DNA from: Pelodera strongyloides
Taxonomy: Eukaryota > Nematoda > Chromadorea > Rhabditida > Rhabditidae
Assembly: GCA_036852015.1 (NCBI GenBank)
Contig: JAANDG010000378.1
Coordinates: 78,615 to 142,614, forward strand
DNA: 64,000 bases
Reading direction: 5' to 3'
Position numbers and translations under genes: made by a program. A model generated the notes under the pieces. The model had not been told where the DNA came from. It ran no database searches and saw only the letters and a program-made list of their open reading frames with translations. How positions within the stretch are numbered: position 1 is the first letter of the stretch; each line of letters starts with the position of its first letter. Below, one piece after another: positions 11,501 through 26,606 of the stretch.

Positions 11501-14500
11501 ATCTTAGTGTGTCTCAAGAAACAAAATCTAAATCGGTAGCAAATGTAGCACACAAACAGGACATCAAACAAAGAGTAGATTAAATTAATAATCAATCTGA
11601 TGACACACTGGTAAACGCCTTTACAGAACGCCAAAACTTAGAACGGCTCAAATTAGCCGTGCACTGCACATGGGCAAATAGCCTAGAATGATTTGGGCAT
11701 GCTCCCACTTTGCTTATAATGGCCTCGACCACGCCCACTTTTGCATGACTGCGAGGCAGCTCTCGCATAATCAATCGATATTTTCACTGAAAGCGTGCAA
11801 CAAAAATTGGGCTGCCACGCAACAAACAATCAATAACCGCTTGATGCATGCCTTTTTGCAAAACTAGACATTTTCGGTGTTCCGCAGTTCACATATTTTC
11901 AATGGAAAATTTCAACACTACGAAACATTAATATAAGAAAGTCCAAATAAAAGATTCTTGGAAGTAAATGAGAAATTGTGAATATACCATACATATAATA
12001 TGGTACCCCGAATATACCATACATATAGCATACATATAATATGTACACAGTTTCGAAAGAAACAAATTTCTACAAAACTCACAAATCATCCTCGGTCGTA
12101 TGTCCAGAGTACGACTTCAGAGAAGATCCTGAAATGCTCCCACAATTATATCATCGGAACAATCCTTTTCAAAAAAATATTTTTTACACAAACAAACAAA
12201 CAACTAACCCCTCAACTAGAACGACCGATGACAATACTGCAAGTTCGTTCGTTCGTTGCAAAAATACATCTTAAAAAGGCAAAATGCAAAAATAAATAAA
12301 CAAGTAAAAACCAACGTCTCGCACTCCTGGCCTGCGTGTGCGGCATGACCTGTCTAAAGTGTCTGACACTCCTCTCAGTTGGCATCAGAAACGCGAGTTC
12401 ACTACTCGCGTCGGCTTTCCACAGAATGTGCGAGACACCATCCAGTATGTAGTGATCGACGGGCTCACGGTCGTCCCACGGTTCTGAACAAACGACGTCA
12501 TCTCTATTCTTCTACTGTATGCATATACTCAGCACAGTTCGCACGTAACTGGAGGTAGTCTGGCAAACAAAGTGACCAACATTTTTCTATACGTGGATGA
12601 GGGAGCGACAAAAACATACAAATCTACAAGTGACGCTACAAGATATTTGGATAGAGAAACGCCAAACGCCACAGGTGATTCGTGCATCAAATTACGCACA
12701 TCGCTTACGTACACGCACTCTTACATATGACTTCATTCCTATGAAAACTATCAGACGCTCATGACGCTCATATGCGCAGAGAGTAACGGACACAGTCACT
12801 AACCAGGAACCAGAACAATTCCGTATTTACCGTAGTCTAGATCTAGCCAATCACTTCTATCCCGCTATCCGACGAAAATACGGGGCTCGCGTAACTATTT
12901 TATAATTACACAACCACGGAACTACCCTGCACCTGCTGCAGTGGAGGTCATGCCTAAAGAACATTTACCGTAACCTAACCAGTCATTCCCCAACTCACTT
13001 CTATCCGACGAGAATGCAGTGCACGCGTGGCCTGTCCACGATTCATGCCGTCCCACTTCCACACCCTCGCCCAAACCAGACAGGAAACCACAGAAATCAG
13101 AGCACGTATTCTGCACGTTCAGCTGAAATATTTTGTATACGCATGTTACGTCCCATGTGAGCATTTCGTATTATGAAGTGTATCGCATGTCTTAGGAATC
13201 ACTTTAACGCCGTATTGCACGTGGTTTGTGAAACGTAGTCTGGAACTGTATTTCCAAGCATTATATACAATCTGCTCCATTCCGTTTCAGACGGGCACAG
13301 AAAATCAACGCATAATAAAGGGAATGCACAATGCAAATGCACTTATAAAGACTACGTTCCAAAGCATACCTCTTTAAAGCGATAAGGGACGTGGTGCGTG
13401 AAAATATATTAATCCACAAACAAAAAATATATTTACCGCATTCTCCAAAATATCGACCGCGCTCCGCTGACCATCCTTCACATAAAAGATATGAGCTGTC
13501 TGAAGGGTTCTCGCAGGACTGCTGTCCACGAGACGCTGCATGTCTGCATAGAAGTCGGCGCTGAAAAAAATAAACAACAAAGTAAAAAAACATTCTGTAA
13601 ATACTGTGTAGTTACGTTCGCATCGACGTCACTTCATAAAATAAATATAAATAAATATATAAAAGGCTGGACCTCCCAGCCCAGCGAGCACGCCCCGCTA
13701 CAACTGTTTTTACGCAAAGACTTGCAACTTGGAAGCAACGCTCTTGGAGTTCAGAAGTCTGAATGATGAAACCACAAAACACAACTCCCCTAATATCATA
13801 CAGTAACAAAAATTTCAGAAAGACCTACCTCTGCCCTGAATCGAGAAGTACAACTTCAGACCCGAATCCATCCTTCTCAACGAGACCCATATCGTAGAGG
13901 AATATTCGGACCGAGTTACACTTTTCAGAGGGTCTAGAACAAAAAAGGGTTACGAGTAATTACTTACCCTCTGGATTAGCCTACTAATTCGAGTATTCTG
14001 CACCATGATTCCTCACAATAAGAAGCCACTGACAGATAACCTAGGAGAATGCAATCCCACATTTTGTACGTAATTTTATGGCCCTTTTTTTCATTTCCGG
14101 GACACAAATAAAACGGAAACCCACGCATAATTCCACTTTAACGAAAAGAAAGTAATGTGTCAAGTGTCACAAAAAAAAATAGGAGGAAAGACCAACTTTG
14201 GTGGGAGTGCTATCCTCTGCTCGTGTGCCATTTTGTGCCACACATTCTTCGCGTCGCGTTGTGTCTCCTTGCCGGCCGTCTCCAGGGCCTTGATCACGGC
14301 ATCAGCATCGCTGGTCAGCTCAAGGGACCGGATCGTCTCATCCCTAAATAGTAGAATTAAAATAAAATTATGTATTCGTCTACAAAGATCATCCCCGCTC
14401 ACCTAAACGAAGGGTTCTAGAAAGATAACATATCCTACCTCAGTTACAACTGAATAAAAACATATCTTTACACTAGTACTACCTCAGTTACAACTGAACA

Positions 14501-17500
14501 AACCTCTTTAACCATAAAGACAGGTAATGTAAAAAAGGTACAAGAAAGGTACCTTACCTACTTACAGAGTAAGATAAGGCTGCATCATCACATTCTCAAT
14601 TCGACTCAAGTTTGAACTAAAGTTTTGAAGCAAAACAAATATCTCTAAACTTACAGTTTACATGTAGGCCGATCAAATTCCGGGGGTATTACAAATTTCT
14701 GGGAAAGGGACACGGCGATTGGCGTTCCACTGCCATTATTTCCATTAGGAGACGCCGCCGCTAAAAGGATGAAAAGTAAACGCATGTGTATAGTATACAG
14801 TATACTGAGTATACAGTATACTGAGTATACAGTATATTGCACATGATTACAGTAATTTTCTAGAGGGGGGTTGCACCGAAAAATACACAATAATGAATAA
14901 TCCACTGAAAAGGAAGTGTTAACGCATCTGATAACAAACTAACATGATACTGGAGATACTGGCTGACTGGATGGCGAACCGGTTCCCAGACTCAGTGCCG
15001 TAGAGGTGGAAACTGAAATGATACAAAACTAGTTAACAAATGCGAAATAGCGAACATACACAAACCCACACACTTTACCTCCCCTAGTTACTCTAAAAAA
15101 TTCTTAGTTACTGAACTGGGCCTTGTCTATAGCTATACTACACTGTATTTAGCGTGTCATAATACGAGAAACTGATGATTCGTTCACATTATTTATAACA
15201 AAAAACAGCACACGTAATGAGCTAATCAGTAATACATCAGAGCTTAATCAACTTCAAAAAATAAAATAAAATCAGCAAGTTCTTTTGAATCACCTTTCTG
15301 GTTGGGTAGTGAACTTGGTGCCGTGGGATGGAGCCTGGCAATACCCACACACGCGGCTTGAAGGGGACTTCGCCTCACATACAGCACGCAAGGTTCACCT
15401 GGAGAACAAATATTTATAATAAACATTCATAACTTCTCAAAGTTGGCTATTCATGTATCATAGAGGTGGATTTCATTTCACATCTTCCTCTCACTCATAA
15501 TAATCTCAGTTAAGATAAAACAAAACAAAACAATATAGCAAAACACGCCATACTCACACTAACAGGCATACAGGCGCGATAAACTCATCCACGACAAACA
15601 AACAAACGAACCAACAAATGAACACCGATAAACCAGTAAATCACTATACAAAAAAACATCTAGCGAAGCTCCTTACCATTTGAAAGAGCCTTTATATGGC
15701 TGGCTTCATGCAGTGACAAAAGTGTGTCTCCGTTCACCAATAAATGTACAAATTTGGTTGTATCAATAGCCGAAGGCCCATATTTGTATAACAACCGGCG
15801 CTCGTCACATATCGACACTTGTTTGCGGCCCTGAAAAACGTACATATTAAAACAATAACAGTACACTGCACCAACCTCGGCTGAGATATCAAAACCACAA
15901 AAAATGAACATATTCCTAGGCGTAGGATCCCATGCAAATCCCTGCTTTAAAATGAGAAATCAGAAGAAAAACCAGAAGAATTTTAAAAAAAGCTTACAGT
16001 AAGCGTACAAGTTCTGCTAGCTCAACAATATATAAAAAGAAAAACTAATGGAAAAATACGAAATCAAGGTCTCACACAAGCCACCTCGGCTATGGTACAA
16101 AGTACAAAGGGAACAATGCCAAACAAAAACCTCAATAATAAAACTGACCACAATAGAAAAGAGTGAAAAGAGCAAACATTCTGCCGCTTCCAATACCCGT
16201 TTACTGGCTGCTTTTCGTTCAGCACCGGCAACATCCTGAACATAAATCAGAATGATCACATTCACGCAATCACTACTCACCAACGTATCACGACATATCC
16301 CATGTGTAAATGGAGACCTTAGCGGAAGTATCCGGACTCAAATATAGATAGTTGCAATAGCATCCGGAGTTGGAGATGGTTGAGACATAATTTTACGTAC
16401 TGAGGCCGCATTCACCAACACACAGGGAACCCTCACTAGGCTCACGAAAACTCTGAATCTCTTCTGCGCTCGCACTCTTTAGTTCCTTGAGGAGGCCAGG
16501 GAGGGCTCCCTGCGTGTTTTTGAACACGGCGTCTGGTTTGCACTCCGACGGCAAGAATCGAACTCACATGCTTTCTGGCTCCGGTCACCCCCAGTTGAAC
16601 AGCTTCCGCCACGGTGTTCAAAACACTTTCACACTCGGCGAGTAGTGGAGCCGCATTGAGCCACGTGACAATGCACAAATACGCCGATACAACCTGTAAA
16701 TAAGCCATATAGCCCGCTTGCATGTCTGATGTTTCAATGATTGTATGCAACAAGTGTTATTCACTTATAAAGTAGTGTTGAACCTATAGCTGCAAGTAAA
16801 CGCTACAATATAATCAAAACACATCAATAAAAAAATAAATGTATCAAAACATACGCTCGAGTGCAGATCCTTGCTATGCATAGGTGGCGGCTTCACCAAT
16901 TGTGTTTCGATAAATCGACATAATGACGACACGATCAAAGATCCCGTGGACATATCCTCTGAAGGGATAAGAGTAAGACAACTGATGCCGAAAGACACGT
17001 TGACATAAACACTTTGTTTACATCTGTCTAATCTGTCTAACCGGGGGCTCGAAGATTGTATCTATTATATAATATGTTAATAACTGTTAAAGGCAACTGA
17101 AATACAGAGACTCCAGGTGTCGTATTTTGATCGATCGTACCTCGGCAGGCTTCACATCGAACACCATAAAAAATCTGACTCTCAAGCCGCGTGAGATCCA
17201 GGGAATAAATTAAGTCCGCATCTCAAAATTTTGGGGAGGTGATTTAGACTAATTTGCATATAATGCATTAGAGATAGGGAGGTGATTTAGACTAATTTGC
17301 ATACAATGCATTAGAGATAGGGAGGTGATTTAGACTAATTTGCATACAATGCATTAGAGATAGGGAGGTGATTTAGACTAATTTGCATATAATGCATTAG
17401 AGATAGGGAGGTGATTTAGACTAATTTGCATACAATGCATTAGAGATAGGGAGGTGATTTAGACTAATTTGCATACAATGCATTAGAGATAGGGAGGTGA

Positions 17501-20500
17501 TTTTGGCAGACTAATTTGCATACAATGCATTAGAGATAGGGAGGTGATTTAGACTAATTTGCATATAATGCATTAGAGATAGGGAGGTGATTTAGACTAA
17601 TTTGCATACAATGCATTAGAGATAGGGATTTAGACTATTTTGATATAATGGTATGCAATGCATTAGATAGAATAGGAGTGATTTAGACTAATTTGCATAT
17701 AATGCATTAGAGATAGGGAGGTGATTTAGACTAATTTGCATACAATGCATTAGAGATAGGGAGGTGATTTAGACTAATTTGCATACAATGCATTAGAGAT
17801 AGGGAGGTGATTTAGACTAATTTGCATACAATGCATTAGAGATAGGGAGGTGATTTAGACTAATTTGCATATAATGCATTAGAGATAGGGAGGTGATTTA
17901 GACTAATTTGCATACAATGCATTAGAGATAGGGAGGTGATTTAGACTAATTTGCATATAATGCATTAGAGATAGGGAGGTGATTTAGACTAATTTGCATA
18001 TAATGCATTAGAGATAGGGAGGTGATTTAGACTAATTTGCATATAATGCATTAGAGATAGGGAGGTGATTTAGACTAATTTGCATATAATGCATTAGAGA
18101 TAGGGAGGTGATTTAGACTAATTTGCATACAATGCATTAGAGATAGGGAGGTGATCGTCCGCATTTGGCGGGGTGTATGCCATGGTGAGATCGGAATCGC
18201 ACCCGCAATGAAAAGCAACTTTCCTCACAATCAGCGCAATGATTCTCACGAACAACTACGAACAATTATTTAGAATCTCGCCGTTCAAAAAAAAATTAAA
18301 ACAACTTACTGTTCTTGAAAAGTATGGACGGGTGAAGGGACGAAATCGCATTGAGCAAGTCGAGGGCACCAAGCGAGACGGCAAAATCAGAAGCCCACTC
18401 AGGACGGCACATCCTATCGCAGACCGCAGAGACCAGGCCACGGACGAATGAAGTGCACAGACCTTAACAGCTCACATTATTAACTATTATCAAACTGTGC
18501 AGATTTCTACTAGATATAACCCAGTCTTACCTTAGACAAGAGCCCTCAAGCACGTAAATTCCTATTAAATATTATCAAATTGTGTCTTACTAGCTAAAAC
18601 AAAGACAAACAAGCCTGACTGTCTGACAATAATGAAATACAGATACATCACAAGACTGCCAACCTACAGAACTTACAATAAAGCAACCATACATCACAGA
18701 AAATACCGAAAAACACAGAAAATGTGTTGAAACAGGAGGATGATTGATAAGACAAAAGACAAAGGAAATATGTAAACCAACCTTTTTCAGGGTGTTCCTG
18801 GTTGGCTGCAGCGCTTATTCTCAGCATTTCTTTAGTTTGCTCTTCAGTAAGTCCGAGATCGAAGGCTGCACTCTCCTCTACTAGCACTGAGCACATGGCT
18901 GAAAGAAAACCGGATAGATCCCAAGTCCCAAATAACTTTGTCTTCCCAAATAAAGAGCAAAGAAATTGATCAAAAACATCGAAATTTAAAATTAAAGCTA
19001 CATAACACACCCATTCCCATCTAATATATGAAAATCATGCACCACAATGTGCCGGAAAGGGGCTGCGTACCAATCTTCTCTGACAACGGAAATAACAAAT
19101 CACTCGTAAGAAACAATCGATAATCGATAATTAACCAACCCAATGTCATCTGCAGATTGCTCGAATCTGTCTCATTCCTGAGGCAGAAGATCAACGTCTT
19201 GAATACTCGCGAGCGGAGTTGCAAATAGGTCGTGGCAGCCGACTTTAAATTGGCGCTCTCGGCAACTTCTGAAAACAAAAAGGTTATGTACGTCATAAAA
19301 ATATTATTAGGATCATTGAGTTGTTATATTACTTACACCACCGAAAGTCACTACTCACTATGAAATTCTGCACTAAGTAACGTAACGTAAGCGTCTCTCG
19401 AGAGTCTACCAAACACTTCACAAACACAGTAATGATTCCACACATATGTGCACCACTAGAAAACTCGAGCGTCTAACAAACACTTCATCATTTAAAACAC
19501 CAAACAAATCAATGATTCTACACACTAGAAAACAGAGAGGCAAAAACATAAATGCTAATTCAATTCTAATAGAAATCTTACGAGGTATCTTGGCCAGTCC
19601 AAAAGTGGTCGGCCAACTAACTACGGTAGCCAGTGCAGCCAAACAGTGCGCACGCATCTCGATCTCGGGGAACGAGGGATGTAGCCTGAAACAAAAGGGA
19701 TAAAACGTGGAGGGTCGTCTAGGCTAGCTAGTCAATGAATTAGAATTAACTATTATTCCCAAGGTCCTAAGTCCTAATTACTAAAACTAAGTCCTAATTA
19801 CCAAAACTAAGTGCTAAAAGGCATGAATCCTAAGGTTGAGCACAGCTCATGTTACTTCAGATACTGATCACGATCAGTCCATCAGCTTACTGATAGACAT
19901 GTTATAGAACAGTGTTTTCTTGCGGCTGAGTTCTGTTAAATTAGAATTTACACGATTTACACCCGATTAGTCAGCAGATGCATAACAACGTGAAATATAA
20001 AAAAATGCATCCTTACCTCAATTTGCTGCTCTCGATCAGAACCAAGTCCAGGGCATATAACCAATGTGGCAGAAGGGCTTCGGCGCCCGGAAGTGCCAAT
20101 CGAAACAAGGAATGTCCGTGGTAGAAAAGTGACGACAACACTACACGGTCCTTCTGAATTGAAATAAAAATATACAAAAATAAAAACAATATTAAAGTAT
20201 AATAAAATAACAATAAAATAACTTTCACAACTGACAATACATGGATGCCTAGTCACACACCAAAGTCACAATAAACCAGCATAGAATAAAGAAATCAGTA
20301 GCAATTTAGCAATTAACAATGCCCAATAGTAATATGTCAAACGATTAGCCTCAATTCTAATTAACAATTAACAAGGACTTAGTAGAAGCTCACCTCCATC
20401 AAGACCTGATGCAGCATTGCATAAAATGATGCAAGTTGTTGTGGGGGCAGCTTTTCCAGGGTGCTTTTGCTGCACACAATGCGACACAGAGTTGCCACTG

Positions 20501-22114
20501 CAGCTGCCTTTCCAGCGCTGACCGCATCGACACTGTCAACTGAATCACTTGGTCCCACATCAACTGCGTGGGCTGAAGCAGAATCTGCTGCTCCAGAGGA
20601 TGAAGCACTGCTACCTGCTGCAAAGACACCAATCAAATAGAGCACATGGATAAAACATTCCCCGAAGCTGCCGTCGGCAGCTTCGGGGACATAGGTCAAG
20701 AAGTACCGGAAAAAATATTATCCTTACTCCCAGCTGCCGTACCTTAGACCCTACCTATTACCTTAGACGTAAGATACTACGGTATCTTAAGTTACGGTAC
20801 GATAGATAAACCGTTCTATATCATCATATCATGAAATAACAATGGTTGACTGACGTTAAAAAAACCACTAAGTGTTTAGATCAGACAATTAAAAATATCA
20901 ACCAAGTCATGGAAGAACTCATATAACTACCAATAGAGTGGAGGTAGATGGACAAAACGTCAATTGTCAATACGAAAACGTTTATGACACATATACAAAT
21001 AAATAACAAAAAAAACGTTTCAAAACCAACAAATCACCTACAGTAACTTAAATACCGTACCGTACCCTAAAGTATCGTAAATAAACAGCACAACGTTCAA
21101 AACCAAAACCAACAAGACCCCTACCGTAACTTAAATACCGAGTAAATGTACCGTAGTAAATAAACAACACGCTCAAAATCAACCAAACACCTACCGTAAC
21201 TGTGCGATGAATGCGGTGTGTTTTCTGAGCGTGAATGCATGGAAGAGAGATCCTCGCCTTCTGTACTGCATACAGACAGACCCGATATCACATCTGAAAT
21301 TGGAATAAAAGTAACAAAGGATAAGGCACAAAAAAATTGCTCAACAAACTGACTAGTAGCATTTGGAACCTGATGTGGAACATACACATGCAAGGACACA
21401 CGCGAAATCTCATACTGGAGTTTACTCCCAAGCGTAGTGTTTTAATGCCGATACACGGAGTCACAGACAACCAATCTATACAGTACTACGCACTAGCTAG
21501 CTACGCCGAAGCACGCAAAATAGAAATCAACGGATCCCCCCGATCAACCAGTACCACTCAACTATAAACTGGCAGGAAATTAAAGCACAATAAACAATAT
21601 AACAATTAACAATATAACAAATGTTAACAGATATGAATAACCCCCCCCCCCCCCGCCCCCCAAATCATCGGTGATATTTCACAACTACTCCAATACACTA
21701 GTGCCAGCTAGATAAAAAAAGGCATATGAAGGACAAGAGCGTGTTAGTGACAAGTGAATTTGAATTGTGTGCTCGTTCAAGTGAACTCGAACAAGGAAAC
21801 AAGCCTGTTCTCGAGAAAGAGATCCCGACCAAATTCCAAACAATTTCAAATACTTAGTTAACAAATTGACAACTATGGATATTAGTGATAAAAACTAAAT
21901 AAAACAAAGGAAAGTGTGTTCTACATTTTTAAAATAATATATCAAAATAACTCGTGTGATTAAGGAAGTAATTAAATGTGAGTCCAACCATTGTTGATCA
22001 AATATAATAAACCGAAAACAGCCATATAAGGTCAGAACAACCCAAATATGGAGTGCTTCCCAGAAAGGGAGGTGTATTTAATTGTTGATTGAAACGGGGT
22101 TGAGGTTGCCGTGC

Positions 22115-22156
<42 letters not shown>

Positions 22157-25100
22157 GTGAGGGAGAGAGAGAGAGGGAGAAAGAGGGAGAGAGAGAGAGA
22201 GAGAAAGAGAGGGAACGCATGGAAATGAAAAGAGTTGAATGAATAGCGTACAATGAATGAATGAATCCGTCCGACTACTCAATTGAGGATGAGTGCCTAG
22301 ACAATGAACAGAGAGCACGTGAACCTGAGAGCTTTAGAGATCCTTTGAAGTTGAAGTTGGATATGAACTCTCACATGCAAACAGGATATGCAGTTCTATA
22401 GGATGAGGATCAGAGCAGAACATACATAAAAGGGACAATTAAAACACACAAGACGAACAATTTTAAAGCAGCATGACACGTGGTTTGTGAAAAGTAAACT
22501 GGAGAACTGCAATGCAAAAGGTATAACCACCGAAATTTGGTTTGTAAAAGTTAACCAACTTCTGCGTGCTGACTCAGCTAACCGGTTACTGACATACTAC
22601 TTATGAGCATAAAGGGGGGATGGTAGTCGGGGAGGTTAATCTCCCTCTCACTCACATAGAATAGACAGACCACTACAGCCAAATCAATCAAACATAGCCA
22701 AGGGAATCGGCTTAAATACAATGAAACGAGGACCGAAACATAATTTTATGGAAAACTCATATTACCTAAAACCATAACAATAATCAACACAGTCGATGTG
22801 ACGAGTAAGCCAAGGACAAGTGGACAAGGACGCTCCGTAAATAATATACCCTTCATTCAAATGCAACAGTGAATAACAACAAAGAGGCTTAGGCTTACAG
22901 ATCATCCAGAGGCCATATTCACCACTCAATTCACCATGGCAAATTCCCCGCCTTTTTCTACGCGTGTCTCACGTTAGAATGTTATTTTCTGTCCCCAGGG
23001 AATATTTTCCCGAGGGAATCGGAGTGGTGAACATGCCTCATGACGAAAAACCCACGTGTAAGTTGACGTTGACGAAAGGCTTTGAAGGTTTATAGAATGC
23101 ATTTAGCTCAAAACGTAAATCTGCAATAAACTGCGGACTCGCACTGGCATCAGTCAGTCCGGTCTGGAGATAGTTTATATGCGATTTTAAGCGTCGCTCA
23201 GCTTAATACTACCCACCAGAATGCAGCACTAAAGCGAAATACAGGCCGGTTTTTGAAGCACATCATGGACAATCGATTTCTTACGTATTAATGCTGATTC
23301 TCTCGAATTTAGCTCGATTTTTTATTACTTTTTGCTCATTTGCATAAGCTGTATATAAATGCTTGTTTACTCGATGCGTTTCAAAAACCAGCCATCTTTC
23401 GCTTTAAAATAATCACAAAAGAGGCACAGAAAAGTCAGACATAGCTACGAAGCCTGGACAAAACAAAAACCTAAAATGCCGTAAAGCTAAGCTAATTCAG
23501 CCGTGTCGCTACCGCCCCCATGGGAGTATTCGATCACGTAATAGTGGCAAAAAGGGCGACATAAATGTGGCCCCGCCGTGTAGATAGAGATCAGTGGCAT
23601 GGAACTTCAAGAACAACATACACAGGAAAACGGAAAACCGAAAAAACACGAGTTTTGTGAAAAAAAAACGAACATGCTCCAAAAAAACACCGATCACTTA
23701 TTATCCGTGTTATTTTCGACCAAGTAGCTTATTTGGAGTCTGTACCAAAGAAAACACGGGTTTTTTTTACTAAAATCTGATAAATAATACATAACAAAAT
23801 CGCAAAAAAACACCAGGAGCGGATTTTTGATGATCATGTTCCGTGTTTTTTGGTGTTTTCCATTTCATATGTACATTACATGTCCTGCTTCTAACACACA
23901 AATCACTCGTTTACATACAGACCATCTTCATTCACAACACAAACTTTACGATGTAAATAACATAACACAGCTACATTATACACAAAATCAGTATTCCAGT
24001 CACAGCTAACTAATCGAATACAACAATCATTACTATGTACATACACAACCTCAAATGAAGGTACACAACAAATCAATAAATAGAGATGAGCAGGACAGAG
24101 TTAGGTGAGCATGTAGAGAAAAGCGAGACTGTTTGTACAGGAGAAATCTCTCTCACTCTTCGTCCCTCTCCCTCTCTACCATCTCTCTCTGTCTCTCTCT
24201 CTCCTCTGATGATTGACGGCATGTTCGCGGCGGCTATCTGGGCCTTGGCAAGTTCGCTCCGCAAAAGTGGCGGCTATTCGGCGAGGATAAACCTGCCGCG
24301 AACTCGCCAAAACAGGCGAAAATGCGGCGGCTATCAGATAGCCGCCCGATAGCCGCTGCGAACTTGCTTGTTTCAGGCGAAAATGCGGCGGCTATCCGGC
24401 GGCTATTCGGCGGCTATCGGGGTTTTGTGCACACACGAGCGATACGACTCACATTTCTCTTTTGAGAGCGGAATGCGGGGTCTCAGTCGGTTTAATTACC
24501 CAAGTTTGAGGTTAGCACTAACCCCGAGACGAGACCTTAACACTATACTGTGTGTCTCGATACAATTTTGTAAAGCGTGACTTCGGGCATGTTGGTCAAT
24601 TTCATTTTTTATCGTTTATATATTTTTTTCGGAAGAAAGGTATTTTTCTCTGGACCCTCCTCGCCGAGAGAGTGTCCGGCAGCTATTCGGCGGCTATCCG
24701 GCGAGTTCGCCCCGCCTTCAATGATTGTCGCGCCTTCAGACTTCTCTTGTCGCCGAATAGCCGCCTAAATAGCCGCCCTATAGCCGCCGCGAATATGCCG
24801 TAGAGAACGTAGAATCTCTTTGAACAACAGACGATGGGAGGAATGGACTAAAAGGCGATTAAAAATTGTATCAAAAAGAAAGTTAAACATTCCATCTAAA
24901 CTGACACATTATCAACATCAAATACTTTTGTTTCGAAAACGTTGTGTACATCTTCTAATCTATTGCTTATGGCCGAAGGAAGGCGGAAGGCGCAGAAACA
25001 TCTGCGCATATCATACACTTATAATAAGAAGAAAAAGCGCAACCGATAAAGCGAACCTTAAATATGGCGGTCTTATTTACAACTGTTCATTTAGCTACAC

Positions 25101-26557
25101 GTGTGTAGAGTGTTGTGTTCAATAGTTCAATACTATGTATAATACAGAGCAAAATCGAAGCCTCTAACAATGGAACATGTATCGGAATACATATCACCAT
25201 TCATGTGGTTGTGGCACCTCGGAACTTCGGAAACCAGAAACCACACACACAAAAAGTTAGATATCTAATGCACTCATATAAATGATATAAAACATTAATA
25301 TTAACATTATTATAACTAAAATATTAACATTTTTTTCAACGTTTTTAATAATTCAATGACCAGTACGAATCAAACTATCACTCAGTTCACAGTTGCCATT
25401 ACCCGTCACTAATTCTGCATAATCTGTCACTCCATCACTTCAACGTTTCACGTTTCATGAAAATGAATATACACAGCACATCACAATATAAATATGCGGA
25501 GTCGTACAGTAAATACTGTCCTTTCGAAAACATCAAAGCAATACCACACAGCATAGTTATTAGTTATGAAAGAATGAAAGCAAAGCTACATCTGACGATC
25601 CAACAATTAGTTAGTGTACAGAAAGCCTTTCTGAAGCTAAAAGCCATAAAGCTGAAGCTGAAGCTCTGCACACCCTTGCTTGAATTTAAGGTGGTGTAAC
25701 AGTAACTTTGTGAAACATAATACGACACTTGCTAAAATGATACAAGCTTGAAGCTTGAAGCAGAGAGCTGGGGCTGGGGTGGAGAGAGCCAGAGAGCGCG
25801 AGCGACACACTGACAGCGAGAGAGAGAGAGAGAGATGTTGAACAAAATGGCCCAACAAATAAAGCTTCTAACTTCTAACAGTAACCTGAGGGCCCCCGAC
25901 CCGCGAATTATCCAACTTGTAAATAACTGATCATTACCAAGGAGCATGAAAATTCAAATAAAGAAACAAAAAAATAAAGGAAAAGGCTCAAAGTGGACCG
26001 GCAGGCCGGCAGGTGAAAAACAAACACATCGGTACGGAGAAGGACAGCGCCGACGACAAGATGAGTTAGTTTCCACTATTTGCTTTAGAATATAAGGGAA
26101 GAGAGAAGTTAGGGAAGGGAGAGAAAGAGAAAGAGGAGAGAGAAGAAGAAGAAGAAGAGAGAAGTAGAGAATGGGCAGAAAGGAGCGGTCAGCATGTCAG
26201 AGCACAGTCTGACAGACGGCACACATCGAGAGAAAGAGAGAGAAGGAAGAGGGGGTAGAACAAGCTAAAAATTAATAGACAGAAATATTCCACATTATTT
26301 TTTTCAAGGGACATCTCTAATCATACAAGAGGCAAGAAGCACAGTCAGACAATGAAAGTACACTTGAAAAGTAATGAAAAATTAAACGTACTAAATCAAT
26401 CCACGACTTTGGGAAAGGGATTTAATACAAGTAGACTAGTATGTCCTGGGTCCTGGGTCCTGGGGAAACTAAACTGGTTAAACACTTTGACTTTGGTTTG
26501 GTAACATAGCAACGAGCTCAAAAGTCAGCTTGTCATTAAATCGACGTGCGCATGCGT

Positions 26558-26606
<49 letters not shown>

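Noticed and set aside
10794..11634. Long Cys/Phe-rich minus-strand open frames (161 and 165 codons)
   Set aside because: They fall wholly within a degenerate tandem array in a RALGAPB intron and lack homology.
17226..18155. Regular repeats resembling a CRISPR array
   Set aside because: Units are head-to-tail with no variable spacers, and the host is a eukaryote; it is a satellite.
21998..22318. Ser/Leu-rich open frames
   Set aside because: Pure product of the GA microsatellite; no splice sites or homology.
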